Assembly (NCBI GenBank): GCA_019423025.1
Contig: JAHZCD010000009.1
Coordinates: forward strand, 1-64,000
DNA: 64,000 bases
Direction: 5' to 3'
Origin: Haemophilus sp.
GTDB taxonomy: Bacteria; Pseudomonadota; Gammaproteobacteria; Enterobacterales; Pasteurellaceae
Made by a program: the position numbers and the translations under genes. This document shows positions 25,559 through 33,840 of this stretch, piece by piece (position 1 is the first letter of the stretch; every line of letters begins with the position of its first letter). The notes below the pieces were generated by a model. It searched no databases. It had not been told where the DNA came from and saw nothing but the letters and a program-made list of their open reading frames with translations.

Positions 25559-28144
25559 TTACCATTGGTAACCGATGCTTCCGCCCCAGTTTACATCACT
25601 GCGGGTATTGATACTTGCACCAACTTTAATCGAAATTTTGTTGTTATCAGAATTTCGACCATAACCAACCGCTAATGCATTTTCATTGCGATAACCACCA
25701 ACACCAACAGAAACTAAGCTTTTACCTGCTTCATTTGGACGTTGTAAGAAAGAAATCGCGGTTGCACCTGCAATACCTGCACGTAATTTACGATCAACGT
25801 GATCAATTTTGTTGTCTAAACGATTGATGTTGTTATTAATGTTTTTCACTGCATTATCAACGTAACGTTTATTTACTGCATCTGTTGGGTCTTTCGGATC
25901 AGCCACATTCACAATACGATTGTTGTGAACATCCAAGCCACCGTGTGCATGAACAGTACCGCCAACGTTAAGATCACCCTTTGTTGTCACATTTTTGAAT
26001 GTCGGTGTGTCAGATACTGCAACACTTAACACTTTGCCTTTTTTGTGGGTTAATTTAATATTTTTACCCGCATCAAGTGTTAACTTATCCATTTTGGTTG
26101 CTGTAGACTGAACAGTTTCTTCTGCCACTTCATTTACAACAGTACCTTCAGATGCACTTGCAGTTACGTTAAATCCACGACCACCTGCATTTTTGATTTC
26201 ATCTTTGGTTTTTTGTGAAAGATCCACTTTGTAATTGGTTACTGTGGTAACAGAAATACCATTTTTAACTTCTGTTTTTTCACCAACTGTTACTGTAACA
26301 GCATCAGAAGCTGCTTCAACAGAAGCTGAAGTGTCTTTTGCGTTAACGGTGTAAATCGTTTGATTATTCGCACCAGTTTCAGAAGTCACCTCTACATTCG
26401 TTCCAGCTTTTACTTCTGTTTTAGCTGCTGCAGCGGCTTTAGTAATATTGGTATTAAGCTCGTTCTTCGCTGCATATAATTGGCTACCATTCACAGCATC
26501 TTTACTATCTGCTGAAATTGTACCATTTGATACATTCGTGATTTTTTTATCACCTGCATTAATACCATCTTTATTGATCGTAACAGGTCCTACGGTGAGA
26601 TTATTAGCTGTAACATTATTAACAGTAATATCATCTTTTAAATTCACTGTAATCTTAGCAGCATTATCACCATCTTCAACAACTACTTCGGTATTCGTAC
26701 CATTTGCAAAATTCACTTTGCCATGGGTATTAATACGTGATGTTTCAGTACCATTATTTTGAATGTTAAAGCCTGCATTGTAATAAGCTTGGTATAATTG
26801 GCTACCATTTACCGCATCATTTGAAGTCGCCGTAATTCGACCCGCACCTACATTTTGGATTTGGCGAACTAGAGAGCCATCACCGACAGAAACTGCACCT
26901 TTTTGAGTTGAGGAAGTACCATTGTAGTTAACGGTTGTGCCTGTCGCCTTATCGTCAAAAGAAGATAAAGCTTTTGCTGTCGGATCAAAATTATTAGCTG
27001 CACTACTTGAATAAGAACCTAATGTCACAGAGTTTTCATGCGTACCTTTAGCTTGAGTACCAATCACTACTGCACTAACCCCAGAGACGTTACTAGATGT
27101 ACCAAGAGCAATGGAATTAACCGCAGAAGAATTACTATCTTTACCAACCGCAACTGCATTCATTGATGAAGCATTAGCATTAGAGCCAGATGCCAATGCA
27201 TCCACACCTGAAGCTTTAGATGCATAACCGAAAGCCATTGAACCTCTACCACTAGCATCTGCAGTATTACCTAATGCTGAAGCTCCTAAAGCACTCGCTT
27301 TAGCCCCATTACCTACAGCTGTCGAAACAACCCCACTTGCATTAGCTCCGGTACCTAGAGCCGCAGCACTTTGAGCGCCAGCGTAAGAACGACGTCCCAA
27401 TGCTGTAGATTCTCGTCCTTCTGTCACTGCTTCTGAGCCCACAGCAATAGAATTATCTGCTCTAGCCGATGCACCACGACCTAATGCTGTTGCGCCCCAT
27501 GCTGAAGCTGATGCGCTATCACCAAAAGCAGAAGCACTTAGTGCGAGAGCTTTTGAGTTTCTACCAACAGCGGTTGCTAGAGAGCCTGTTGCATTTGCTG
27601 TTGCACCAAAGGCTGAAGCCCCTTCACCATCAGCATAAGATGCAACCCCTACAGCAGTTTGGCTATTTCCACCTACTTTCTCATTAGAGGTTTTTGCCAT
27701 TAAACCGATAGCAACCGAGTTTGTACCTGTGCCACTTGATGCGCGATCACCAAGAGTGACACCATATCCTGATTGACTTGTTGCATTATTTCCTAATGTT
27801 ATTGACCAACGTGCTTTGTTTGTCACGTTATTACCAATTACTATGCTCTCTGTTGCTTCTGATTTTGCTTTTTTACCTAAAACGACAGAATCTCCTGTTG
27901 TACCAACTCCGGCTACAGCACTCACCTCAGTTCCACCAACAATATTTCCATCATTATTTAATACTACATTGGTTTCAGCCATTGCAGTTGTGCTTACACC
28001 CGCTAAAACTGCAGCGCCAATAATTACATTTAATGCTTTACGTTTGTCAGTTTGAGATGATTTACCCACAGATTTGCTTAGTTCTGAAACAGCAACCCAG
28101 CATTGATTTACTTTATTCCAAATAATTTTAAAAACATGATTCAT
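25559..28144 (-). CDS. Trimeric autotransporter adhesin (YadA/Hia class)
   Basis: An 861-residue surface adhesin of the type Vc secretion family. It opens with an extended signal peptide region (MNHVFKIIWNKVNQCWVAVS), then KRKALNVIIGAAVLAGVS, with cleavage after AMA at residue 56. Residues about 65-395 form a YadA-like head of degenerate 14-residue repeats with NSVAIG, STAVG and GSMAFG motifs. Neck motifs with DAVNGSQLY occur near residues 420-450 and 530-565. A low-complexity stalk rich in Thr, Val, Lys and Asp follows. The C-terminal anchor (about 770-861) forms the trimeric beta barrel and ends with the aromatic SIGYQW. It should mediate host adhesion or aggregation; the receptor is unknown. 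Confidence 0.95.
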   Translation of the reverse strand: MNHVFKIIWNKVNQCWVAVSELSKSVGKSSQTDKRKALNVIIGAAVLAGVSTTAMAETNVVLNNDGNIVGGTEVSAVAGVGTTGDSVVLGKKAKSEATESIVIGNNVTNKARWSITLGNNATSQSGYGVTLGDRASSGTGTNSVAIGLMAKTSNEKVGGNSQTAVGVASYADGEGASAFGATANATGSLATAVGRNSKALALSASAFGDSASASAWGATALGRGASARADNSIAVGSEAVTEGRESTALGRRSYAGAQSAAALGTGANASGVVSTAVGNGAKASALGASALGNTADASGRGSMAFGYASKASGVDALASGSNANASSMNAVAVGKDSNSSAVNSIALGTSSNVSGVSAVVIGTQAKGTHENSVTLGSYSSSAANNFDPTAKALSSFDDKATGTTVNYNGTSSTQKGAVSVGDGSLVRQIQNVGAGRITATSNDAVNGSQLYQAYYNAGFNIQNNGTETSRINTHGKVNFANGTNTEVVVEDGDNAAKITVNLKDDITVNNVTANNLTVGPVTINKDGINAGDKKITNVSNGTISADSKDAVNGSQLYAAKNELNTNITKAAAAAKTEVKAGTNVEVTSETGANNQTIYTVNAKDTSASVEAASDAVTVTVGEKTEVKNGISVTTVTNYKVDLSQKTKDEIKNAGGRGFNVTASASEGTVVNEVAEETVQSTATKMDKLTLDAGKNIKLTHKKGKVLSVAVSDTPTFKNVTTKGDLNVGGTVHAHGGLDVHNNRIVNVADPKDPTDAVNKRYVDNAVKNINNNINRLDNKIDHVDRKLRAGIAGATAISFLQRPNEAGKSLVSVGVGGYRNENALAVGYGRNSDNNKISIKVGASINTRSDVNWGGSIGYQW

Positions 28145-28301
28145 ATTAAAGTTTCCTATAATCTAAAAATAACTAGTCAAGACAAACAACATCTTGATTC
28201 CGAATAAGTATAATAGGAAACTCAGCAATTAACAGATAATTTACAAGATTTTACAAAAGCTGACAAAGAATAGTTTTTTTATGGAGAAGTTAAATGTAAT
28301 G

Positions 28302-28334
28302 TAAAGATAAATTAAAGATAAATTAAAGATAAAT
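28302..28334. repeat. Three tandem 11-bp repeats upstream of the adhesin gene
   Basis: Three perfect head-to-tail copies of TAAAGATAAAT at 28302-28312, 28313-28323 and 28324-28334. They lie about 160 bases before the adhesin start codon in an AT-rich gap with no gene. A change of copy number would move upstream elements by about one helix turn, which could tune expression. Only the repeats are seen; the effect is inferred. Confidence 0.85.
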
Positions 28335-28389
28335 TAATAACTCAAAGCATATGTATAATTATATACTTATTCTGCTAATAAAAGTAAAA

Positions 28390-28415
28390 ATGGCCATAAA
28401 AATGACCATGTTTTT
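28390..28415 (-). terminator. Terminator after moaE
   Basis: ATGGTCAT and ATGGCCAT form a stem with one mismatch around an A/T loop, with T runs on both sides. It lies about 15-20 bases after the moaE stop codon. Confidence 0.6.
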
Positions 28416-28424
28416 TATATTGAA

Positions 28425-28877
28425 TTACCACTTATTTAACGCTTCTTTATCGCTCTCTCTTGCTTCAATCCAACGTTCACCTTGATGGGTTTGTTCTTTT
28501 TTCCAGAACGGTGCTTTAGATTTTAAGAAGTCCATAATAAATTCATTAGCGTGGTAGGCATCACCTCGGTGAGCAGAACTGATGCCGACTAAAACAATTT
28601 CATCGCCAGTATGCAAAAGCCCCACACGATGAATCACAGACACTCGCTGGATATCCCAACGTGCTTTCGCCTGTTCTACAATTTCACGTAAGGCTTTTTC
28701 TGTCATGGCGGGATAATGTTCTAAATATAAGCTAGATACCTCATCGCCTAAATTAAGATCGCGTACTTTCCCCACAAAAATAACCGTTGCACCAACTGAA
28801 TGTTGCTCAGAAAGCCATTCGTAAACAGCATTTTGATCAAAAGGTTGTTCTTGTACTGAAATTTGAATATCCGTCAT
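28425..28877 (-). CDS. moaE: Molybdopterin synthase catalytic subunit
   Basis: Large subunit of molybdopterin synthase, which transfers sulfur from the MoaD C-terminal thiocarboxylate to precursor Z. The 150-residue protein has the expected VGATVIFVGKVRD, the SVIHRVGLLHTGDEIVLVG segment and the conserved lysine pair in APFWKKEQTHQGERWIEA near the active site. The ATG directly follows the moaD stop codon, so MoaD and MoaE are made together as the heterotetramer requires. It is the last gene of moaA-moaC-moaD-moaE. A hairpin terminator follows. Confidence 0.97.
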   Translation of the reverse strand: MTDIQISVQEQPFDQNAVYEWLSEQHSVGATVIFVGKVRDLNLGDEVSSLYLEHYPAMTEKALREIVEQAKARWDIQRVSVIHRVGLLHTGDEIVLVGISSAHRGDAYHANEFIMDFLKSKAPFWKKEQTHQGERWIEARESDKEALNKW

Positions 28878-29123
28878 TTAGCCCCCTGTTACCGGTGGGA
28901 AAAATGCAATTTCATCGCCATTTTTGACCGCACTTTCTAATGGCATCAAGGTTTGATTAATGGCGACTAAAAGCTTCCCTTTTTCTAACGCTAACGCCCA
29001 TCTATCACCTTTTTGAGCAAGATGTTCACGCACCGCTTCCGCTGTAGCAAAATCGCCCTCAAGCTGAATAGAATCTTCACCAATTAATTCACGAGTTTGA
29101 GCAAAAAATAAAACATTTAACAT
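28878..29123 (-). CDS. moaD: Molybdopterin synthase sulfur carrier subunit
   Basis: A ubiquitin-fold sulfur carrier of 81 residues ending in the required Gly-Gly (FFPPVTGG), which is adenylated and thiocarboxylated by MoeB. I take the ATG at 29121-29123 (MLNVLFFAQTRELIGEDS), the normal family start; the open frame runs 13 codons further but overlaps moaC. One base separates the moaC stop from this ATG, and moaE begins immediately after the moaD stop. Both spacings suggest translational coupling. Confidence 0.96.
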   Translation of the reverse strand: MLNVLFFAQTRELIGEDSIQLEGDFATAEAVREHLAQKGDRWALALEKGKLLVAINQTLMPLESAVKNGDEIAFFPPVTGG

Positions 29124-29124
29124 A

Positions 29125-29607
29125 TTATTTTTCCTCCGCAATAAAATAACCAGATTTTCCACCGCTCTTTTCTAATAGGCGAACATGCTCAATTACCATG
29201 TCTTTTTGTACGGCTTTACACATATCGTAAATGGTTAAGGCTGCTACACTTGCAGCGGTTAATGCTTCCATTTCTACGCCAGTTTTACCAGTTAATTTGC
29301 AAAGAGATTGAATACGAACTTGATTAGTTTCAAGTAACGGTTCTAAATTCACTTCTACTTTAGAAAGTAATAAGGGGTGGCAAAGTGGGATAAGTTCCCA
29401 AGTACGTTTTGCCGCTTGAATACCTGCAATACGTGCTGTAGCAAATACATCGCCTTTGTGATGTTTACCTTCCACGATCATGGAAAGCGTTTCTTTTGAC
29501 ATAGTCACAATGGCTTCAGCACGAGCTTCACGAACAGTCTCTGCTTTTGCAGAAACATCCACCATATTGGCTTCGCCTTGAGAATTGATATGCGTAAATG
29601 TAGTCAT
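29125..29607 (-). CDS. moaC: Cyclic pyranopterin monophosphate synthase
   Basis: Converts the MoaA product, 3',8-cyclo-GTP, into cyclic pyranopterin monophosphate, completing the first phase of molybdenum-cofactor synthesis. The 160-residue protein begins MTTFTHINSQGEANMVDVSAK. Earlier in-frame ATGs belong to the intergenic gap, so the start at 29605-29607 is preferred. LIPLCHPLLLSKVEV and the lysine-containing GKTGVEMEALTA and MCKAVQKDM motifs of the active site are intact. The gene follows moaA after 88 bases that hold a single uptake sequence. No moaB is present between moaA and moaC, unlike E. coli. Confidence 0.97.
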   Translation of the reverse strand: MTTFTHINSQGEANMVDVSAKAETVREARAEAIVTMSKETLSMIVEGKHHKGDVFATARIAGIQAAKRTWELIPLCHPLLLSKVEVNLEPLLETNQVRIQSLCKLTGKTGVEMEALTAASVAALTIYDMCKAVQKDMVIEHVRLLEKSGGKSGYFIAEEK

Positions 29608-29695
29608 AATAAAATAAAGTGCGGTTAAAATATTGAATGTTTTACATGTGTGACAAAAGCAAAATAAGTGAATAGCAAAATTCACCTATTTTCTT

Positions 29696-30709
29696 TTAGC
29701 CACCGATAGAGGCTAAATGATTTCTTACGCCACTATCACCGATATGCAAATAATGATGTTCACGTTTGCCTTGCAATGCAGAAAAAATACGTGCTTGCAA
29801 AATATCTTGCTGTTCATGGGATTGCAATAAATCACGTAATTCAATGCCTTCTTCGCCGAATAAACAGAGATGAAGTTTGCCCTTCGCTGATACTCTGAGA
29901 CGATTACAGCTTGCGCAGAAATTCTTCTCATAAGGCATAATTAAGCCAATTTCGCCAGCATAATCAGGATGCGTGAATACTTTTGCAGGACCATCAGTAT
30001 GGGATTTGTGTTGTAATTGCCAACCGTTTTGCAGCAATTTATCCGCTAATACTTGTCCTGAAAGATGGAATTTATCAAAGAAACTATCCATTTCGCCCGT
30101 TTGCATGAGTTCGATAAAGCGCATTTGAATTGGGCGATCTTTCACCCAAACAAGGAATTGCTCAAACTCTTTGTCATTCAAATTTTTCATCAAAACTGAA
30201 TTAACTTTAACTTTGTTGTAGCCCACTTCAAATGCACGATCGATACCACGCATCACGTCATCAAATTTATTGATACCCGTAATTTGGTGGAACATTTTTG
30301 GATCTAAGCTATCAACACTGACGTTAATGGACGTAATCCCTGCTTTCTTCCAATCAGCCACATCTTTTGCCATGCGATAGCCATTTGTCGTGACGGCTAA
30401 TTGACGGATTCCATCAATATTAGCAATGCTTTCAGCAATAGAAATAAAATCTTTGCGTAAAGTCGGTTCGCCACCCGTTAAACGGATTTTCTCTGTGCCC
30501 ATTTCAGCAAACGCTTGAGCAAGATGGGTAATTTCTTTTAAGGTTAAGAAACTTGGTTTGTTAGCTTCGGGTTGATAACCATCAGGTAAACAATAGGTAC
30601 AACGAAAATTACACTGATCGGTAATCGACAGTCGTAGATAGTAATATTGGCGTTGGAAAGGATCGACTAAGCGAGACTCTCCTACGTTCTTGATAGGAAT
30701 GGATTGCAT
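29696..30709 (-). CDS. moaA: GTP 3',8-cyclase (radical SAM)
   Basis: The radical-SAM enzyme that starts molybdenum-cofactor synthesis from GTP. The 337-residue protein has the SAM cluster Cys33-X3-Cys37-X2-Cys40 (CNFRCTYC) and the GTP-side cluster cysteines in NFCASCNRLRVS and LHLCLFGE. The C-terminal Gly-Gly (ASIGG) needed for substrate activation is present. TGGEPTLRKDF is the SAM-binding GGE motif. It is the first gene of moaACDE and is preceded by a structured leader that I identify as a molybdenum-cofactor riboswitch. The start at 30707-30709 follows an AAGG ribosome site with normal spacing. Confidence 0.97.
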   Translation of the reverse strand: MQSIPIKNVGESRLVDPFQRQYYYLRLSITDQCNFRCTYCLPDGYQPEANKPSFLTLKEITHLAQAFAEMGTEKIRLTGGEPTLRKDFISIAESIANIDGIRQLAVTTNGYRMAKDVADWKKAGITSINVSVDSLDPKMFHQITGINKFDDVMRGIDRAFEVGYNKVKVNSVLMKNLNDKEFEQFLVWVKDRPIQMRFIELMQTGEMDSFFDKFHLSGQVLADKLLQNGWQLQHKSHTDGPAKVFTHPDYAGEIGLIMPYEKNFCASCNRLRVSAKGKLHLCLFGEEGIELRDLLQSHEQQDILQARIFSALQGKREHHYLHIGDSGVRNHLASIGG

Positions 30710-30714
30710 TTTAC

Positions 30715-30840
30715 ACCTTTCTAAATATGGAGAGGATAAACCGTTTCCAGCGTATCCCTGAATAACGTACCGCGTTATTGGCTTGCCACCGTATTTCTTA
30801 TGAAACTTAGGCTAAACAAGCTCGGAGTTATGCGTTAAAA
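30715..30840 (-). promoter_or_regulatory. Molybdenum-cofactor (Moco) riboswitch leader of moaA
   Basis: The roughly 125-base leader read on the minus strand resembles the moaA leader of E. coli that defines the Moco RNA motif. It has an ACTCCGAGC entry, GCTTG pairing with CAAGC, a GTTTC/GAAAT hairpin, AATACGGTGGCAAGCC, an AATAACG/CGTTATT hairpin, GGGATACGCTGGAAACGG, and the final AAAGGTGTAAA before the ATG. In E. coli this RNA turns down moa translation when cofactor is plentiful. Structure was judged by eye. A covariance-model search would settle it. Confidence 0.78.
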
Positions 30841-30996
30841 ATAAATTGTGTTGGTATTGTAATAAAAGCAAGCGGTTAATAGCAATAATTTGGTAGAATA
30901 ACCCGACTATATTGATAAAAATAACAGCATTAACTTATATAAAAAAATATATAACATTATTTTTTATAATTATTTATAGGTAAAAAAGGAAGAAAA

Positions 30997-31941
30997 ATGT
31001 CTGATTTATCTCGTCACAGCCGTCATGAACATTTAGACGAAATCAAACATATTGTTGCCATTGGTGGTGGTCATGGATTAGGGCGTGTATTATCGGCGCT
31101 TAGTTTTATGAAAGAGCGTTTAACTGGTATTGTCACCACCACAGATAACGGCGGTTCAACGGGTCGTATTCGCCAAGAACGAGGTGGTATCGCATGGGGC
31201 GATCTACGTAATTGCTTAAACCAAATCATCATTGAGCCAAGCACGGCATCTGCATTATTTGAATACCGCTTTACCGGTGAAGGTGAACTTTCTGGGCATA
31301 ATTTAGGCAATTTAATGCTCAAAGCTTTAGAAGATATGCATATTCGCCCTATTGAAGCCATTAACTTAATTCGTGAATTACTCAAAGTAAAATCTCACAT
31401 TATTCCCATGTCAGAAGAACCGGTTCATCTTGCCGCGAGTTTAGGTTCAGGCTCCAGTATTGTCGGTGAAGTGAGCATTGATAATTTAACAGAATTACCC
31501 CAATCACTTTTCTTAGTACCCATGGTTAAAGCCGCACAAGAAGCCATCCAAGCATTGGAGCAAGCGGAAGTCATTTTACTCGGTCCAGGAAGTTTCATGA
31601 CGAGCATTATGCCACCATTATTATTACCTGAATTAGCGACTGCCCTGCGTAATAGCAAAGCGAAAGTGATTTTTATTGATAATTTAGGGATAGAAATTGG
31701 CGCAGCCTCTCATCTTTCACTGGCTGATCGTATTCAGAAAATTAATGAAATCGTCGGAGCCCCAGTCATTAATGGCGCCATTACACCTTATCGTGAACAA
31801 AGTGCGGTCGATTTGTCTGCCATTTCTTCCGTTAAAATCTTAGCTAAACGCTTGAATGCAGATGATATTAGCTATCGTCATGATCGGACATTACTTGCCC
31901 AAGCTATCGATGAATTAGTGGGTGAATTAGATTACGAATAA
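30997..31941 (+). CDS. yvcK: YvcK/CofD-family protein (gluconeogenesis factor type)
   Basis: A 314-residue cytoplasmic protein with the family signature AIGGGHGLGRVLSAL at the N-terminus, TTTDNGGSTGRIRQE and GDLRNCL. B. subtilis YvcK is needed for growth on gluconeogenic substrates, binds UDP-sugars and affects cell-wall synthesis and PBP1 placement. CofD members are 2-phospho-lactate transferases of coenzyme F420 synthesis, a pathway not expected here. The role in Haemophilus is unknown. An AT-rich 150-base gap separates it from the divergent moaA leader. GGAAG precedes the ATG. It converges on thiI through a shared hairpin terminator. Confidence 0.88.
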   Translation: MSDLSRHSRHEHLDEIKHIVAIGGGHGLGRVLSALSFMKERLTGIVTTTDNGGSTGRIRQERGGIAWGDLRNCLNQIIIEPSTASALFEYRFTGEGELSGHNLGNLMLKALEDMHIRPIEAINLIRELLKVKSHIIPMSEEPVHLAASLGSGSSIVGEVSIDNLTELPQSLFLVPMVKAAQEAIQALEQAEVILLGPGSFMTSIMPPLLLPELATALRNSKAKVIFIDNLGIEIGAASHLSLADRIQKINEIVGAPVINGAITPYREQSAVDLSAISSVKILAKRLNADDISYRHDRTLLAQAIDELVGELDYE

Positions 31942-31945
31942 AAAA

Positions 31946-31970
31946 ACCGCACGTTAAAGTGCGGTCATTT
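31946..31970. terminator. Bidirectional terminator between yvcK and thiI
   Basis: ACCGCAC and GTGCGGT pair around a six-base loop, flanked by A and T runs. One arm is a full uptake sequence; the other has one changed base. Confidence 0.8.
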
Positions 31971-31975
31971 TTTGC

Positions 31976-33427
31976 TTATTTTTTCCCGAATACTCTTACA
32001 TTCGTAAAACCATTTTCTTTTAAATAAAGCGCTTGAAGTTTACTCATTACGCCTCTTTCACAATAAAGCACATAGTTTTTACTTTGATCTAATGAACCAA
32101 ATTGCGAAGATAATTTGTAAAACGGCAACTGCATTACTTGATGCTCGTCTGATTCAAATGGATTTTCATCTGTCTCTTCAGGGCTGCGAATATCTAAAAT
32201 AATATCGTTTTCACCAAGCACTGAAATGGTATCCACTTCTACCACTTCTTTCTCTGTTTCTTCTGCAATTTGGCGAATATCTAAATATTGTGCATTTTCA
32301 ACCGCACTTTCCAACACGCCAAAATCAAAGTGATTTTCTTCTTCAAGAATTTTTTCACGTACCGCTTTAATCGTTGGATTTTTAGAAATCACTCCACAGA
32401 ATTCAGGCATTGATTTAGCAATATCATCTGTGCCGATCTCTTTCGCCATCGCGATAATCTGTTCTTTATCATGAGTAATGAGTGGACGTAATACTAATGC
32501 ATCGGATGCTTCATCAATTAAACGTAAATTGGTTAAAGTTTGGCTAGATACTTGCCCGAGTGCCTCACCCGTAACAATAGCTTGAATATCAAAACGTTGT
32601 GCGACTTTACTTGCTCCGCGCACCATCATTCGTTTTAATACGACGCCCATTTGGCCGTTATCCACTTTCTCTAAAATCTCGCCCACTACGCCTTCAAAAG
32701 GAATAGCAATAAAGCGGACTTTATGGGATGAGCTATAACGATTCCAAATATGGTAAGCCATTTGTTTCACGCCAATTTCATGGGCTGCCCCACCTAAATT
32801 GAAGAAACAATAATGCACACGTGAACCACGACGAATAAGCATATAACTGGATACGCCAGAGTCAAAGCCACCTGAAATCAATGAAAGCACATCTTCTTGC
32901 GTCCCAATTGGATAACCACCAAGGCCAACATGACGAGCTCTCACCAGCATCATTTTGTCATCTTCAATATCAATACGAACGGTCACATCAGGATTTTTTA
33001 AACGTACTTTTGCACTTTCAATATGCTGATTTAAACCACCACCGATATAACGTTCTGCTTCAATGGAGCTGAAATCATGTTTCCCTTTGCGTTTAACACG
33101 TACACAAAAGGTTTTATTTTCCAACTGAGCAGCGACATCCGCCAACGTCAATTCAAAGATATGATGTAAATCGGTAAATGGTTTTTCTTCTACTTCTAAA
33201 AAATGATGAATACCCGGAATGCGTTGTAAAAGCGCAATCAACTCTTCACGATTGGCTTCATTTTTTGAGCGCACTTCGATGTAATCCCAATGACGAACCA
33301 CTGCCGTTTCTTCATCATATTTTTGTAAAATATTACGGATATTAGAGGTCAAAATTTTTGCGAAACGCTTACGCACGGTTTCGCTTTTAATCATAATTTC
33401 AGGAAAAAGTTTAACGATAAATTTCAT
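31976..33427 (-). CDS. thiI: tRNA 4-thiouridine sulfurtransferase / thiamine thiazole sulfur carrier
   Basis: Makes 4-thiouridine at position 8 of tRNAs and, in enterics, also supplies sulfur for the thiazole of thiamine. The 483-residue protein has an N-terminal ferredoxin-like and THUMP region (about 1-165), the PP-loop SGGFDSGVSS near residue 185, and a C-terminal rhodanese domain from about 400 to 483 with the catalytic cysteine in VLYCERGVMS. The rhodanese domain, which short Gram-positive forms lack, is complete. It is divergent from xseB with about 170 bases between. No thiamine genes are nearby, so the tRNA role is the safe part of the call. Confidence 0.96.
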   Translation of the reverse strand: MKFIVKLFPEIMIKSETVRKRFAKILTSNIRNILQKYDEETAVVRHWDYIEVRSKNEANREELIALLQRIPGIHHFLEVEEKPFTDLHHIFELTLADVAAQLENKTFCVRVKRKGKHDFSSIEAERYIGGGLNQHIESAKVRLKNPDVTVRIDIEDDKMMLVRARHVGLGGYPIGTQEDVLSLISGGFDSGVSSYMLIRRGSRVHYCFFNLGGAAHEIGVKQMAYHIWNRYSSSHKVRFIAIPFEGVVGEILEKVDNGQMGVVLKRMMVRGASKVAQRFDIQAIVTGEALGQVSSQTLTNLRLIDEASDALVLRPLITHDKEQIIAMAKEIGTDDIAKSMPEFCGVISKNPTIKAVREKILEEENHFDFGVLESAVENAQYLDIRQIAEETEKEVVEVDTISVLGENDIILDIRSPEETDENPFESDEHQVMQLPFYKLSSQFGSLDQSKNYVLYCERGVMSKLQALYLKENGFTNVRVFGKK

Positions 33428-33594
33428 AATAATCTGTGAATAATAAAAAATGGCCGTATTGTACGCTAAATTCCAGATCCCACAAAGTTCAAATTCTCAC
33501 GAAAAACTGACCGCACTTTGAAATAAGTTTTTAACATCCCTATAAAAATCAAGTACAATACGGAGCAATTTATTCATCTGAAAAGGATAATTTA

Positions 33595-33837
33595 ATGGCG
33601 CGTAAACCAGCAAATGCTGAACCTGATTTTGAAACAACTCTTGCACAATTAGAAACCATTGTGACAAAACTTGAAAGCGGTGAATTACCATTGGAAGATG
33701 CGCTGAAAGAATTTGAGAACGGCATTAAATTGGCTCAACTTGGTCAAGAACGCTTGCAACAAGCAGAACAACGTATTCAAATTTTGTTACAAAAAAGCGA
33801 AACCGCCCCATTAAGTGATTATCAAGGGGACGAGTAA
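33595..33837 (+). CDS. xseB: Exonuclease VII small subunit
   Basis: An 80-residue helical protein that joins XseA to form exonuclease VII, a single-strand DNA exonuclease. The signature FETTLAQLETIVTKLESGEL and LEDALKEFENGIKLA match the family closely. The xseA gene is not in this window, as usual in this group. ispA starts three bases after the stop codon, so xseB is the first gene of xseB-ispA-dxs, the same order as in E. coli. AAGGA precedes the ATG at good distance. Confidence 0.96.
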   Translation: MARKPANAEPDFETTLAQLETIVTKLESGELPLEDALKEFENGIKLAQLGQERLQQAEQRIQILLQKSETAPLSDYQGDE

Positions 33838-33840
33838 TTC

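Noticed and set aside
26448..26762. 104-residue plus-strand frame inside the adhesin gene
   Set aside because: It is antisense to a well-supported autotransporter frame and resembles no protein family; hydrophobicity arises from the Thr/Val-rich stalk read backwards.
25559..28144. Regular repeats that could suggest a CRISPR array or satellite
   Set aside because: They are degenerate 14-residue coding repeats of the adhesin head in one continuous frame, without fixed spacers.
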